Assembly: GCF_003261055.1 (NCBI RefSeq)
Contig: NZ_CP030073.1
Location: 7,750,001 to 7,814,000 of the forward strand
DNA length: 64,000 nt
Source of the DNA: Streptomyces cadmiisoli
GTDB taxonomy: Bacteria > Actinomycetota > Actinomycetes > Streptomycetales > Streptomycetaceae
Direction: 5' to 3'
In this document: positions 26,246 through 34,372 of the stretch, piece by piece
Position numbering within the stretch: position 1 is the stretch's first letter
Layout: each line of letters starts with the position of its first letter
Translations under genes and position numbers: made by a program
Notes under the pieces: generated by a model
Told to the model about the DNA's origin: nothing
The model's database searches: none
Seen by the model: the letters and a program-made list of their open reading frames with translations, nothing else

Positions 26246-27493
26246 ATGACGATCACGAGCAGGGAGAGTGCGCTGCGGCGCGGCGCCGTACGGCCCGGGG
26301 AACGGGCGCTCGCCCCCGATCTCGCCCGCGGGGCCATGCTGCTGGGCATCGTGCTCTCGAACACCGCCTTCCACCTCTGGGCGGCCCGGCGCGGACCGTC
26401 CGGCTGGCAGCCCGTGGACGGTTCGTGGCTCGACCACGCGGTGCAGTTCACCATGATCATCGCGCTGGACCTGCGGGTCTATCCGCTGTTCGCCTTCCTC
26501 TTCGGCCACGGCATGATGCAGCTCCGGCTGCGCCAGACCGCCGCCGGCACCGAAGGCCGGGACGTCGCCCGGCTCCTGCGCAGGCGCAGCCTCTGGCTGA
26601 TCGCCATCGGCCTGACGCACGCCGTGCTGCTGATGGCGGGCGACATCATCGGCTTCTACGGCGTGCTCAGCCTCGTCCTCGGGGCGGCCTTCCTGCGGCG
26701 CGGCGAGCGCGCGCTCGCGTGGTGGACGGGAATCGGAGTCGCCCTGCTGCTGCTCCTGTCGGCGGGGCCCGTGCTGAGCGCCCTGCTCCGGGGAGAGCTG
26801 GGCAGCCTGGGCGACGCGGGCGCCGATCCCGGACACCTCGCCTACGCGTCCGGCGAGGAGAGCTGGACGGCCTCGGCCGGCACACGTCTGACGACCGGCC
26901 TGTTCGTCACCTTCGTGGCTGCCCCGCTGGCCCTGGTCGGCGGCGGCTACGTCGTCTTCCTGCTGGGCTTCTCGGCCGCGCGCCGCCGCGTCCTGGAGGA
27001 GCCCGGCAGGCACCTCCCGCTGCTGCGGCGCACGGCCGTCGTCGGTGTCGCGGTCGGCTGGCTGGGCGCGCTGCCCGCCGCGCTCGCGCATGTCGGCGCC
27101 CTGGACGTGCCGCCCGACGCGCAGAGCGAGTCCGGAGCGCTCACCGTGCTCCGCGACGTCACCGGCAACGCCGCCGGACTCGGCTACGTGGCGGCCGTCG
27201 CCCTGTTCGCCCACTGGTGGACCGGCCGCGAACGGCGCCGCGGCGTCGTCGCGGTCGCGGCGGTCTCCGCCGTCGGCAGACGATCGCTGTCCTGCTACCT
27301 CGCCCACTCGCTGCTGTTCGCCCCGGTGCTGGCGGCCTGGGGACTGGGGCTCGGGGAGCATCTGGGCAGCGCGAGCACGGCGATCTACGCCACCGGTGTC
27401 TGGCTGGTCACGGTGGTCGGTGCGTTCACCCTCGAACGCACCGGCCGCCGAAGCCCCGCCGAGGCCCCGCCGAGGCGTTGCTGCGCCGGCTGA
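26246..27493 (+). CDS. DUF418 (YeiB-like) membrane protein
   Basis: A 415-aa polytopic membrane protein with about ten hydrophobic segments. It begins ERALAPDLARGAMLLGIVLSN, the typical first helix of this family, and ends with the DUF418 domain (about 250-400, containing GRRSLSCYLAHSLLFAPVLAAWGLG). These proteins are putative transporters or acyltransferase-like membrane proteins of unknown role. The ATG at 26246 precedes the family-typical N-terminus; no strong ribosome site is obvious. It converges on the penicillin-acylase gene with a hairpin between them. Confidence 0.85.
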   Translation: MTITSRESALRRGAVRPGERALAPDLARGAMLLGIVLSNTAFHLWAARRGPSGWQPVDGSWLDHAVQFTMIIALDLRVYPLFAFLFGHGMMQLRLRQTAAGTEGRDVARLLRRRSLWLIAIGLTHAVLLMAGDIIGFYGVLSLVLGAAFLRRGERALAWWTGIGVALLLLLSAGPVLSALLRGELGSLGDAGADPGHLAYASGEESWTASAGTRLTTGLFVTFVAAPLALVGGGYVVFLLGFSAARRRVLEEPGRHLPLLRRTAVVGVAVGWLGALPAALAHVGALDVPPDAQSESGALTVLRDVTGNAAGLGYVAAVALFAHWWTGRERRRGVVAVAAVSAVGRRSLSCYLAHSLLFAPVLAAWGLGLGEHLGSASTAIYATGVWLVTVVGAFTLERTGRRSPAEAPPRRCCAG

Positions 27494-27566
27494 TGTACGG
27501 GGCGAGGTCCGGCCGTCAGCCGGCTTCCTGCCGGTCCGGCCGCCGCCGGGACCGTCTCCCCGCCGC

Positions 27567-27596
27567 GGGGCCGCGGACGGCCCCGCCCGCGGCCCC
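27567..27596. terminator. Bidirectional terminator hairpin
   Basis: A perfect 10-bp stem, GGGGCCGCGG / CCGCGGCCCC, with a 10-nt loop lies in the 147-bp gap between the convergent DUF418 and penicillin-acylase genes. There is no U-tract, as is usual in Streptomyces. Confidence 0.6.
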
Positions 27597-27640
27597 GGAC
27601 CGCCCCGGGGCCACGGCTCACCCGGCGCCGTGCCGACCGG

Positions 27641-30064
27641 TCAACGGCGCTCGCGCACCCGCACCACCCTGAGTTCGGGCGAGGACCGGATGTCCCTCTC
27701 GCAGAAACGGGAGGTCACCCACCGCTCCTCGGAGAACAGCCGCGTCTGGTCCGCGAAGTGCGCCGAGTCCGGGTCGGAGGACTGGGAGTACGTCAGCAGC
27801 ACGCGCGCCACCGGGCAGCGGCTGCCGTCCCAGCCGACGGCCTGGATGAAACTGGAGCCGTGCGTCACCTCGGTGTAACCGCCCCGCCCGGGGTCCCACC
27901 GGGGCTGGAGCATGTTCCAGACGCCCAGCACGTGGGCACCGCCGCCGACCGGGATGCGCCGGCCGTCGCGGACCACGAACTGGTGGTTCCCGAGCCGCGC
28001 GCCGAGCGGGATCCCGGCCGCCCGGAGTTCGTTCACGGCGTCCGCCAGAGCGGCGGCGAAGCCCGGGTCCGCCGTGTTGAGGGTGTGCGGCGTACGGACC
28101 GGGTCCGCGGGCGAGAACGGCACCTTCCACAGCCGTCCGGCCGGCACCTCCGCCGACAGCCGCCGCCAGAACCGGTCGAACAGCAGCGCACCACGGCTGC
28201 CGGTGTCCACGGTGTGGTCCCACGCGGCGAGCACCCGGCAGGCCTCCCGCACGTCGACCGCGCCGCCGTCGCTGCCGGCCGCCGTGCCACCGGGCAGCGC
28301 GGCGCAGGCCCGCGCCGCGTCGGCGGCGGCCAGGTCCCCGGCGGGCACGCGGTTGGCGAACTGCTGCCGCTGGAGGTCCCGAACGGTCAGACCACCGCGG
28401 CGCGCCATCGCCGAGACGTCCTCGATCGCACCGCGGGTGCGCAGCGACCGCGGTGTGCCGACATCGCCGAAGATCCGCTCGTACCCGGTGAGCGGCCGGT
28501 CGGCGGCGGCCAGCCAGGCGCTGTCGTTGGAGTTCTCGACGTAGGGCGCGTCGGTCAGCGTCGGCATCCGCGCCGGTCCGAAGGTCCCCGGCTGCACGGC
28601 GTCCTGGTCGCGGCCGAGGGCGCAGTCGCCGCGTGAGCCGTCCAGGACCGCGAGGCCGGAGGCCGGGTAGGTGGCCCTGCCGAGCGGTGTCGAGCAGCGC
28701 TCGGCCAGCTCGTCGGTGATGCGGGGCAGCACCTGCGACTGGCTGAACAGGGTGCGGCCGCGGGAGTCGGCGGCGACGGTGTTCACCCAGGGCAGCCCCT
28801 GGGTGCGCCGCAGGGCGGTCAGCACGTCGCCGGTGCCGCGGGCGCGGCTGAAGCCGAGCCCGGTGTCGGAGGCGCGCAGGTTGACGGCGTTGGGGTCGTT
28901 CAGCGCGTACGCCGTCGTCGCCGTCCACGGCAGCGGCAGCGAGGCGCCCAGCGAGCTGACGACCGGCCCGAACCGGGTCCACCACTGGGACCGTGTCACC
29001 GCGGGCCCGTCCTTCACCGGCACGGTGACGGACCGTTTCGTCATCCGTTCGCGCCGGCCGTCCACCAGGTACACCGTCGGGTCGTCCGGGGCGAGCGCGA
29101 GCTGGTGGAGGTTGACCGGGACGCCCGTGGCGACGGTGTGGCTCCAGGCCACGTGCGCGTTGTGGCCGATGGACATCGTCCACGAGCCGAGCAGCGAGGC
29201 GCCCGCGACGTTCAGCTTGCCGGGGATGGTCTGCTGGGACTGCCAGAAGCGCCGCCCGCCCTGCCAGGGGTAGTGCGGATTGCCCAGCAGCAGACCGCGC
29301 TTGCCGGCCGTCGTGCCGGCGCCGAAGGCGACCGCGTTGGAGCCCATGGCGGCGCCGTCGGTGGCGAACAGTTCCCGGGCGGCCCGTGCGGTCGCCTCGG
29401 CGCCGGGTCCCGGGGCCGGCCGGGACCCGGCCGGCGGGGCGGCGGCCGTGATGCCGTCGACGGCCCGGCCCTGCCCGCCGAGCACGGACAGGGCCAGGCC
29501 GCCCGCCGCCACGTCCAGGGTCGTCACCGGCCGTACCCAGCCGGCCCCCCGGCACGCCGGGTCGGTGATCCGGTTCTGGGCCAGCCAGGCGTTGTAGCCG
29601 GCCGCGAAGCCGCGCATCATGTCCTTCGCCTCGCGGCTCGGACCCCGTGGCGCGGGCGTGCGCAGCACCTCCTCCACCGACCCCGCCGCGCGCACCCCGC
29701 GGAAGTAGAGATCGCTGGACAGGTTCGTGGCGGCCGAGGAGAGCGAGCCGTCGGGCGCCGCGTTTGGTCCGAAGAAGCGGGAACGCTCGCCCCGCACGGT
29801 CACGAATCCGTCGGCCAGGGTGCACACCTGGTCGGCGGCCTGCGCCCAGCCGGTGCCGAAGCCGAGGCTCGCGTGGTCCTCGGCGAGGATGTGCGGGATC
29901 CCGTACTCGGTGTACCGGATGTCGGCGGACAGGCCGCCGTGGGACGGGCGTTCGTGCCGGTCCGGTCGCTCGGACCGCTCGGCCGCGGACAGCGGCGACG
30001 CGGTCGCCGCGGTCAGCAGGGCGACGGCCGCCACGGCGAGCCGTCGCAGACGGCGGATTCGCAT
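27641..30064 (-). CDS. Secreted penicillin-acylase-family N-terminal-nucleophile hydrolase (AhlM-like)
   Basis: An 807-aa precursor with a signal peptide (RRLRRLAVAAVALLTAATAS). An alpha chain and spacer follow, then the self-cleavage site Gly241-Ser242 in AAMGSNAVAFG, where Ser242 becomes the N-terminal nucleophile of the beta chain. Later blocks such as GNPHYPWQGGRRFWQ, AWSHTVATG and YVENSNDSAWLA are typical of acylases that act on acyl-homoserine lactones, penicillins and cyclic lipopeptides. Streptomyces AhlM has nearly the same length. The ATG at 30064 is preceded by GGGAGGCACG. The upstream frame runs into the foreign island and is not part of the gene. Confidence 0.9.
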   Translation of the reverse strand: MRIRRLRRLAVAAVALLTAATASPLSAAERSERPDRHERPSHGGLSADIRYTEYGIPHILAEDHASLGFGTGWAQAADQVCTLADGFVTVRGERSRFFGPNAAPDGSLSSAATNLSSDLYFRGVRAAGSVEEVLRTPAPRGPSREAKDMMRGFAAGYNAWLAQNRITDPACRGAGWVRPVTTLDVAAGGLALSVLGGQGRAVDGITAAAPPAGSRPAPGPGAEATARAARELFATDGAAMGSNAVAFGAGTTAGKRGLLLGNPHYPWQGGRRFWQSQQTIPGKLNVAGASLLGSWTMSIGHNAHVAWSHTVATGVPVNLHQLALAPDDPTVYLVDGRRERMTKRSVTVPVKDGPAVTRSQWWTRFGPVVSSLGASLPLPWTATTAYALNDPNAVNLRASDTGLGFSRARGTGDVLTALRRTQGLPWVNTVAADSRGRTLFSQSQVLPRITDELAERCSTPLGRATYPASGLAVLDGSRGDCALGRDQDAVQPGTFGPARMPTLTDAPYVENSNDSAWLAAADRPLTGYERIFGDVGTPRSLRTRGAIEDVSAMARRGGLTVRDLQRQQFANRVPAGDLAAADAARACAALPGGTAAGSDGGAVDVREACRVLAAWDHTVDTGSRGALLFDRFWRRLSAEVPAGRLWKVPFSPADPVRTPHTLNTADPGFAAALADAVNELRAAGIPLGARLGNHQFVVRDGRRIPVGGGAHVLGVWNMLQPRWDPGRGGYTEVTHGSSFIQAVGWDGSRCPVARVLLTYSQSSDPDSAHFADQTRLFSEERWVTSRFCERDIRSSPELRVVRVRERR

Positions 30065-30154
30065 CGTGCCTCCCAACTTCGTTGAGCACAACGGGAGTTG
30101 CCGACCGTACCACCGGGTATGCGCGCACGGCGGGCGCACCGGCCGATCGCTCAC

Positions 30155-31172
30155 CCGCCGCTGGCGGTGTGCCACCAGACGGTCGAAGAGGCCGCGCGGC
30201 TCGACACCGAGATCCGTTACGTGCGCAACGGAGACCAGGCGTTCGGCCCGGGGGTGTGGATCACGAACTATGAGATGGTCGAACGCTTCGACCGGGCTGG
30301 CCTCGATGCCGTGGTGCTGGACGAAGCGTCGATCCTGAAGAATCACATCGGCAAGACCCGCACGAAACTGATCAACCACTTCGCGAAGGTGCCGTACCGG
30401 CTCGCGTGCACCGCGACGCCCGCACCGAACGCCCCGCAGGAGCTGACCAGCCAGGCTGAGTTCCTTGGCGCGATGCGACGTACCGAGATGCTGGCGACGT
30501 ACTTCATCAACGACGGCAAGGAATGGCGGCTCCAGCACCACGGCCGTCCGGCGATGTTCTATTGGATGGCGACGTGGGCGGCTGCGCTCCGGTCCCCGGT
30601 GGATATTGGCTGCCCGGCCGGCCGCTACAACCTTCCGCCGCTGTCGATCCGCACGCACCTCGTGGAGACGCGTGGTCTGTACGCTCTGGCCGGCGTGGCC
30701 GGGCGGGCGGAGACGCGCGCCGCGACAGTCGACGACCGCGTGGCGCACGCCCTGACGCTGGTTCATGCCGAACCTGGCGAACCCTGGCTTCTGTGGGCCG
30801 GACGGAACGACGAAGCCGACCGCCTGGCCGACGGCATCCCCGGGGCGGTCAACGTGCACGGCTCCCTGTCGCCCGAGGAGAAGGCGGATCACCTGCTCGC
30901 CTTCGCCCGCGGGGAGATTCAGCACCTGGTCACGAAGGCGTCCATCGCAGGCTTCGGCATGAACTGGCAGCGCTGCGCGCACGGTGTTCGTCGGTCTCAG
31001 CGCCTCGTGGGAGCAGTACTACCAGGCCATCCGCCGCTGCTGGCGGTACGGCCAGACCCGCCCTGTCACCGCGCGCATCGTGCTGTCCGACATCGAGCCG
31101 GGCATTGCCGACAACGTCAGCCGCAAGGACCGCGAGGCGTCAGTGATGGTTGCCGAGATGGTCGCTGCCACG
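30155..31172 (+). pseudogene. Phage-type SNF2/DEAD-like helicase, 5' truncated and frameshifted
   Basis: The reading frame starts inside the helicase at PPLAVCHQTVEEA (motif Ia region), so the Walker A domain is gone. Motif II (VVLDEAS), motif III (ACTATPAPN) and the C-terminal lobe (GAVNVHGSLSPEEKADHLL, VTKASIAGFGMNWQRCA) follow in one frame. At about 30976-30981 homology moves to another frame, which reads TVFVGLSASWEQYYQAIRR and RYGQTRPVTARIVLSDIE. Restoring two bases in the GCGCGC run there rejoins both parts. The protein ends at MVAEMVAAT, where an IS630 fragment begins. Intact relatives are phage/ICE-borne helicases of about 450 residues. Confidence 0.85.
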
Positions 31173-31173
31173 G

Positions 31174-31290
31174 GAGTTGGCCGGGTCGCGGGATGTTCCG
31201 GCCGATGTGGCGCTTCGTGCACGGATCGTGTTGTGGTCCGGTGAGGGGCGGCGGCGGAAGGACATCGCCGAGCTCGCCGGTGTGGCGCCG
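31174..31290 (+). pseudogene. IS630-family transposase, N-terminal fragment
   Basis: This frame encodes VPADVALRARIVLWSGEG and RRRKDIAELAGV, the N-terminal helix-turn-helix of IS630-type transposases, after which homology stops. The catalytic DDE domain is absent. It abuts the helicase remnant with only a base or so between them, which suggests an insertion-and-deletion event or a one-ended recombination. No terminal inverted repeats were recognised. Confidence 0.7.
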
Positions 31291-31415
31291 CTGACGGGCG
31301 CCGGAGCGCCCCGACCCGGTGGCATTTTCCCGGCTGCTGGATTTCCTCTTCGCTCCCCGTGCGGACGGCGCCGACTCATAGAATGAGGCGGTTCGGCTAG
31401 GGGAGGGGAGGGCGC

Positions 31416-33392
31416 GTGAACGGCAGACTTCTCAGCGCCATCGAGGTGACGCGCCGTACAGCCAGTCAGCTCCGTGCAGTTGCCTACCTGCGGGTTTCAA
31501 CGGAGGAGCAGAAGAAGGGCTTCGGGATCCGCTACACCGGCAAGAAGGTGTGTCGCCACATCGCCAAGAAGGATTGGCGCCTGGTCGAGACCTTCGCCGA
31601 TGAAGGTTTCAGCGGCAGCCTCGAATGGCATGAACGCCCGGACCTGAAGCGACTGATGGAACTGGCCCGTACGACGCCTCGCCCCTTCGACGTTGTTGTG
31701 GTGCTCGAAGAACGCGCCATCGGGCGAGCCGGTCGTGCGTTCTGGCCATGGGTGTGGGAACTGGAAGACCTCGGGGTTTTCACGGCCATCGTCCGCGGTG
31801 ACTACGACAACACCACGGACGAAGGCCGCAAACGCATGCGTGATGAAGCGGCCCGCGCGGAAGACGAACGCATTGCGATCCGCGACCGGACCCAGGGCGG
31901 AATTCAAGAGGCGGCCGAACAGCGAGCGGACGAAGCCGGCTACGTCGGCGGTCAATGCCCGTATGGCTGGCGCATCGAAAACCAGGGCAGGAAGGGCGAG
32001 TGCACATACGTCCTTGACGACGGCCCTGACGGTGAATGGCACACCCTGGATATGGCGCGCCGACTGGTCATCGAGCATAAGGGAGACATCGAGCGCGCGG
32101 CGGGCTCACTGAACGCGCAAGGAAAGCTGACCCGTTGGGGAAAGCTGTGGACGCGGCAGAATCTACAAGCCCGATTGCTGTCAGCTGCCGTGCTCGAATC
32201 CAGGGTGGTTTTCCGGGCCACCGAGAGTGCGGCGAACCGCGTCCAGACTGATGCCGATGGCAACCCCGTGTACGGCGAAACTGTCGTGATTCGCATTCCA
32301 TCGGCATTCAGCGAAGTGGAAGTCGCTGAGTTGAAGGGTGCGGTCAAGGTCAGGAATTACGGGCCGAAGCGGGGTGATCGGACGTGCCCACTGTCCGAAC
32401 GCATCCTGTCGACGTGCGGGGAGTATTACACAGGCTGCGCCCCTGGGGAGCGTGCCCGCAAATACCGCTGTGCTGGGAAGCGGCCCAAGTATGCCGGCGC
32501 GCCGGTGTGTACATGCCGTCAGATCCCCGCAGACGAAATCGAATTCTACGCGTGGGGAAGGCTGGTCAGGCTGCTGCGAGACCCGGAGGAATTGAAGCTA
32601 CGGGCGGAACTATGGGTTGGTCTGAACGACCAGGCCAAAGTGAATTTCGTCCAGCGGCTCAAGGAACTTGAGGGTGAGATCGCGCAGAAGGACCGGGCGA
32701 TCGGGGTCATCATGGCTGCCGCGGCGCAGGAGAGCGACAACCCGGAAGAGGCCATCCGCGCTGCGACAGCATCGCTGAAGGAACAGCGCACCGCGCTCGC
32801 CGAAGAGCGGGCGCGAGTGGCTGCCTGGCAGGCGGAGAGCGCTGCGGTCGAAGACCAGGCGCAGCAACTTCAGCAGCTGGCAAAGCTTGCGGCGAAGCGG
32901 CTGACGAACGTCACGCTGGATGATCAGGCGCTCGTGCTCGGGATGATGAACGCCCGGCTCGTACTGCTCGAACCAGTCGGCAACTTCGCGCGGTCCTGCC
33001 CAGTGACGACCTGGTTCCGTGAAGCCGGCCGACCGATCCCCGTTCTGACAGACGACACCTGGGCAGTGGTCGAGCCCGTCATTCGTGCGAGGCACCGGCC
33101 GGACAAGCGGCTGCCCCAACGCCAAGCCCTCGAAGGGCTGTTGCACAAGGCCCGCCATGAGGGGTCGTGGCACACGCTCACCGACTACGGCAATCCGGGA
33201 GCCATGCGGTCCGCATGGGACCGGTGGCGAACCTCTGGCGCCTGGTCGGAAGCCATCGGACTACTCGGCACGGCCGGCGCACAGCCGGTGCCGTCGCGAC
33301 TGCCCCGGATGCGGCTGAAGTTCGAGGTCATCCCGGGCTTGATACTCAACGCAGGAAGTGACTCGATCACCCGCGACCCAAGGGCGCGATGA
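31416..33392 (+). CDS. Large serine recombinase (integrase) with C-terminal transposase-like domain
   Basis: A 658-aa integrase. Resolvase domain at about 20-165 with catalytic Ser28 in AYLRVST; recombinase domain at about 185-300 (CPYGWRIEN, LTRWGKLWTRQNLQ); zinc ribbon at about 320-380 with Cys pairs around STCGEYYTGC, YRCAGKR and VCTCRQ; coiled coil at about 400-500. Residues about 543-618 (LTDDTWAVVEPVIRARH, QALEGLLHKARH, MRSAWDRWRTSGAW) resemble the DUF4096 N-terminal domain of IS5-type transposases. The GTG at 31416 follows GGAGGGGAGGG. The last few codons and the stop lie in the attachment core shared with the acyl-CoA synthetase. A/T at third positions is higher than in neighbours. 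Confidence 0.92.
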   Translation: MNGRLLSAIEVTRRTASQLRAVAYLRVSTEEQKKGFGIRYTGKKVCRHIAKKDWRLVETFADEGFSGSLEWHERPDLKRLMELARTTPRPFDVVVVLEERAIGRAGRAFWPWVWELEDLGVFTAIVRGDYDNTTDEGRKRMRDEAARAEDERIAIRDRTQGGIQEAAEQRADEAGYVGGQCPYGWRIENQGRKGECTYVLDDGPDGEWHTLDMARRLVIEHKGDIERAAGSLNAQGKLTRWGKLWTRQNLQARLLSAAVLESRVVFRATESAANRVQTDADGNPVYGETVVIRIPSAFSEVEVAELKGAVKVRNYGPKRGDRTCPLSERILSTCGEYYTGCAPGERARKYRCAGKRPKYAGAPVCTCRQIPADEIEFYAWGRLVRLLRDPEELKLRAELWVGLNDQAKVNFVQRLKELEGEIAQKDRAIGVIMAAAAQESDNPEEAIRAATASLKEQRTALAEERARVAAWQAESAAVEDQAQQLQQLAKLAAKRLTNVTLDDQALVLGMMNARLVLLEPVGNFARSCPVTTWFREAGRPIPVLTDDTWAVVEPVIRARHRPDKRLPQRQALEGLLHKARHEGSWHTLTDYGNPGAMRSAWDRWRTSGAWSEAIGLLGTAGAQPVPSRLPRMRLKFEVIPGLILNAGSDSITRDPRAR

Positions 33393-33394
33393 TG
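33371..33394 (+). other. Right attachment site (attR) inside the acyl-CoA synthetase P-loop
   Basis: In the synthetase frame the bases read R-P-K-G-A-M-M-T, the expected continuation of the adenylation P-loop TSGTTGRPKGAMMTH. Codons immediately upstream no longer match the family (L-D-H-P where TSGTTG should stand), so the crossover lies at or just left of 33371-33380. Serine integrases commonly target protein-coding genes, and acyl-CoA synthetase-type genes are reported targets for some Streptomyces phages such as R4. The exact crossover dinucleotide cannot be fixed without the empty site. Confidence 0.7.
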
Positions 33395-34372
33395 ACCCAC
33401 CGGGCACTGGTCCACGAGTACCTGAGCGCCATCACGGCCCTCGATCTCACCCCGGGGGACCGGCCCGTGCACGCGCTGCCGCTCTACCACTCGGCGCAGA
33501 TGCACGTCTTCCTGCTGCCCTACCTGGCGGTGGGCGCGACGAACATCATCCTCGACGCCCCCGACGGCGACCGTCTCTTCGACCTGATCGAGGCCGGACG
33601 CGCGGACAGCCTCTTCGCGCCGCCGACCGTGTGGATCGGCCTCGCCGACCGCCCCGACTTCGCCACCCGCGACCTCGGCGGTCTGCGCAAGGCCTTCTAC
33701 GGTGCGTCGATCATGCCGGTGCCCGTACTGGAACGGCTGCGCGAGCGCCTGCCGCAACTGGCCTTCTACAACTGCTTCGGACAGAGCGAGATCGGCCCCC
33801 TCGCCACCGTCCTCGGGCCGGACGAGCACGACGGCCGGATGGACTCCTGCGGCCGGACCGTCCTGTGCGTCGACGCGCGTGTCGTCGACGAGGACGGCAA
33901 GGACGCGGCCGAGGGCACCCCCGGTGAGATCGTCTACCGCTCACCGCAACTGTGCGAGGGCTACTGGGAGAAGCCGGAGGAGACCGCCGAGGCGTTCGGC
34001 GGCGGCTGGTTCCGCTCCGGCGACCTCGCGGTGCGCGACGCGGACGGCTACTTCACGATCGTGGACCGGGTGAAGGACGTCATCAACTCCGGTGGTGTGC
34101 TCGTCGCCTCGCGTCAGGTCGAGGACGCCCTCTACACCCACGAGGCGGTCGCCGAGGCCGCCGTGATCGGCCTGCCCGACGAGCGGTGGATCGAGGCCGT
34201 CACGGCGGTCGTCGTCCCGCGCGGCGAGGTCACGGAGACGGACCTGATCGCCCATGTCCGTGACCGGCTGACCGGCTTCAAGGTGCCCAAGCGGGTGCTG
34301 TTCGTGGACGAACTGCCCCGCAACGCCAGCGGCAAGATCCTCAAGAGGGAGCTGAGAGACCGGCTGGCCTAG
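33389..34372 (+). pseudogene. Acyl-CoA synthetase, 3' two thirds only (disrupted by the element)
   Basis: The remaining 327 codons encode the second half of the N-domain (LPLYHSAQMHVFLLPYLAVG, FYNCFGQSEIGPL for the A5 region) and the C-domain with the hinge motif SGDLAVRDADGYFTIVDRVKDVI and catalytic Lys in RNASGKILKREL. About 180 N-terminal residues, including the P-loop Gly/Ser/Thr residues, are missing, so no adenylation is expected. The ATG at 33389 overlaps the integrase stop (ATGA), so a fragment could still be translated. Its end overlaps the convergent paaK end by 32 bp. Confidence 0.85.

Larger units (their letters stand above)
30155..33392. mobile_element. Remnant of an integrative element (prophage or ICE) with serine integrase
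   Basis: Between the penicillin-acylase gene and a 5'-truncated acyl-CoA synthetase lies DNA visibly richer in A and T than its neighbours. It contains a broken phage-type helicase, an IS630 transposase fragment and an apparently intact large serine integrase. The right end is defined by the join to the acyl-CoA synthetase P-loop codons at about 33371-33391. The left end shows no matching core sequence and no 5' half of the synthetase, so it has been lost by deletion. It is too small to be mobile as it stands. Confidence 0.75.

Noticed and set aside
24662..27361. An 899-codon open frame on the minus strand
   Set aside because: It lies opposite the acyl-CoA synthetase and DUF418 genes, which have full domain signatures; its translation is low-complexity and without motifs.
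30065..30982. N-terminal extension of the penicillin-acylase frame by about 300 codons
   Set aside because: The signal peptide and GGGAGG ribosome site place the start at 30064; the extension is antisense to the helicase remnant.
31497..32078. A 193-codon minus-strand frame inside the integrase gene
   Set aside because: It is antisense to the catalytic domain of a clear serine integrase and shows no protein family features.
33389..34372. Reading the acyl-CoA synthetase fragment as a complete short enzyme
   Set aside because: The P-loop and about 180 N-terminal residues needed for adenylation are absent, and the junction coincides with an integrase end.
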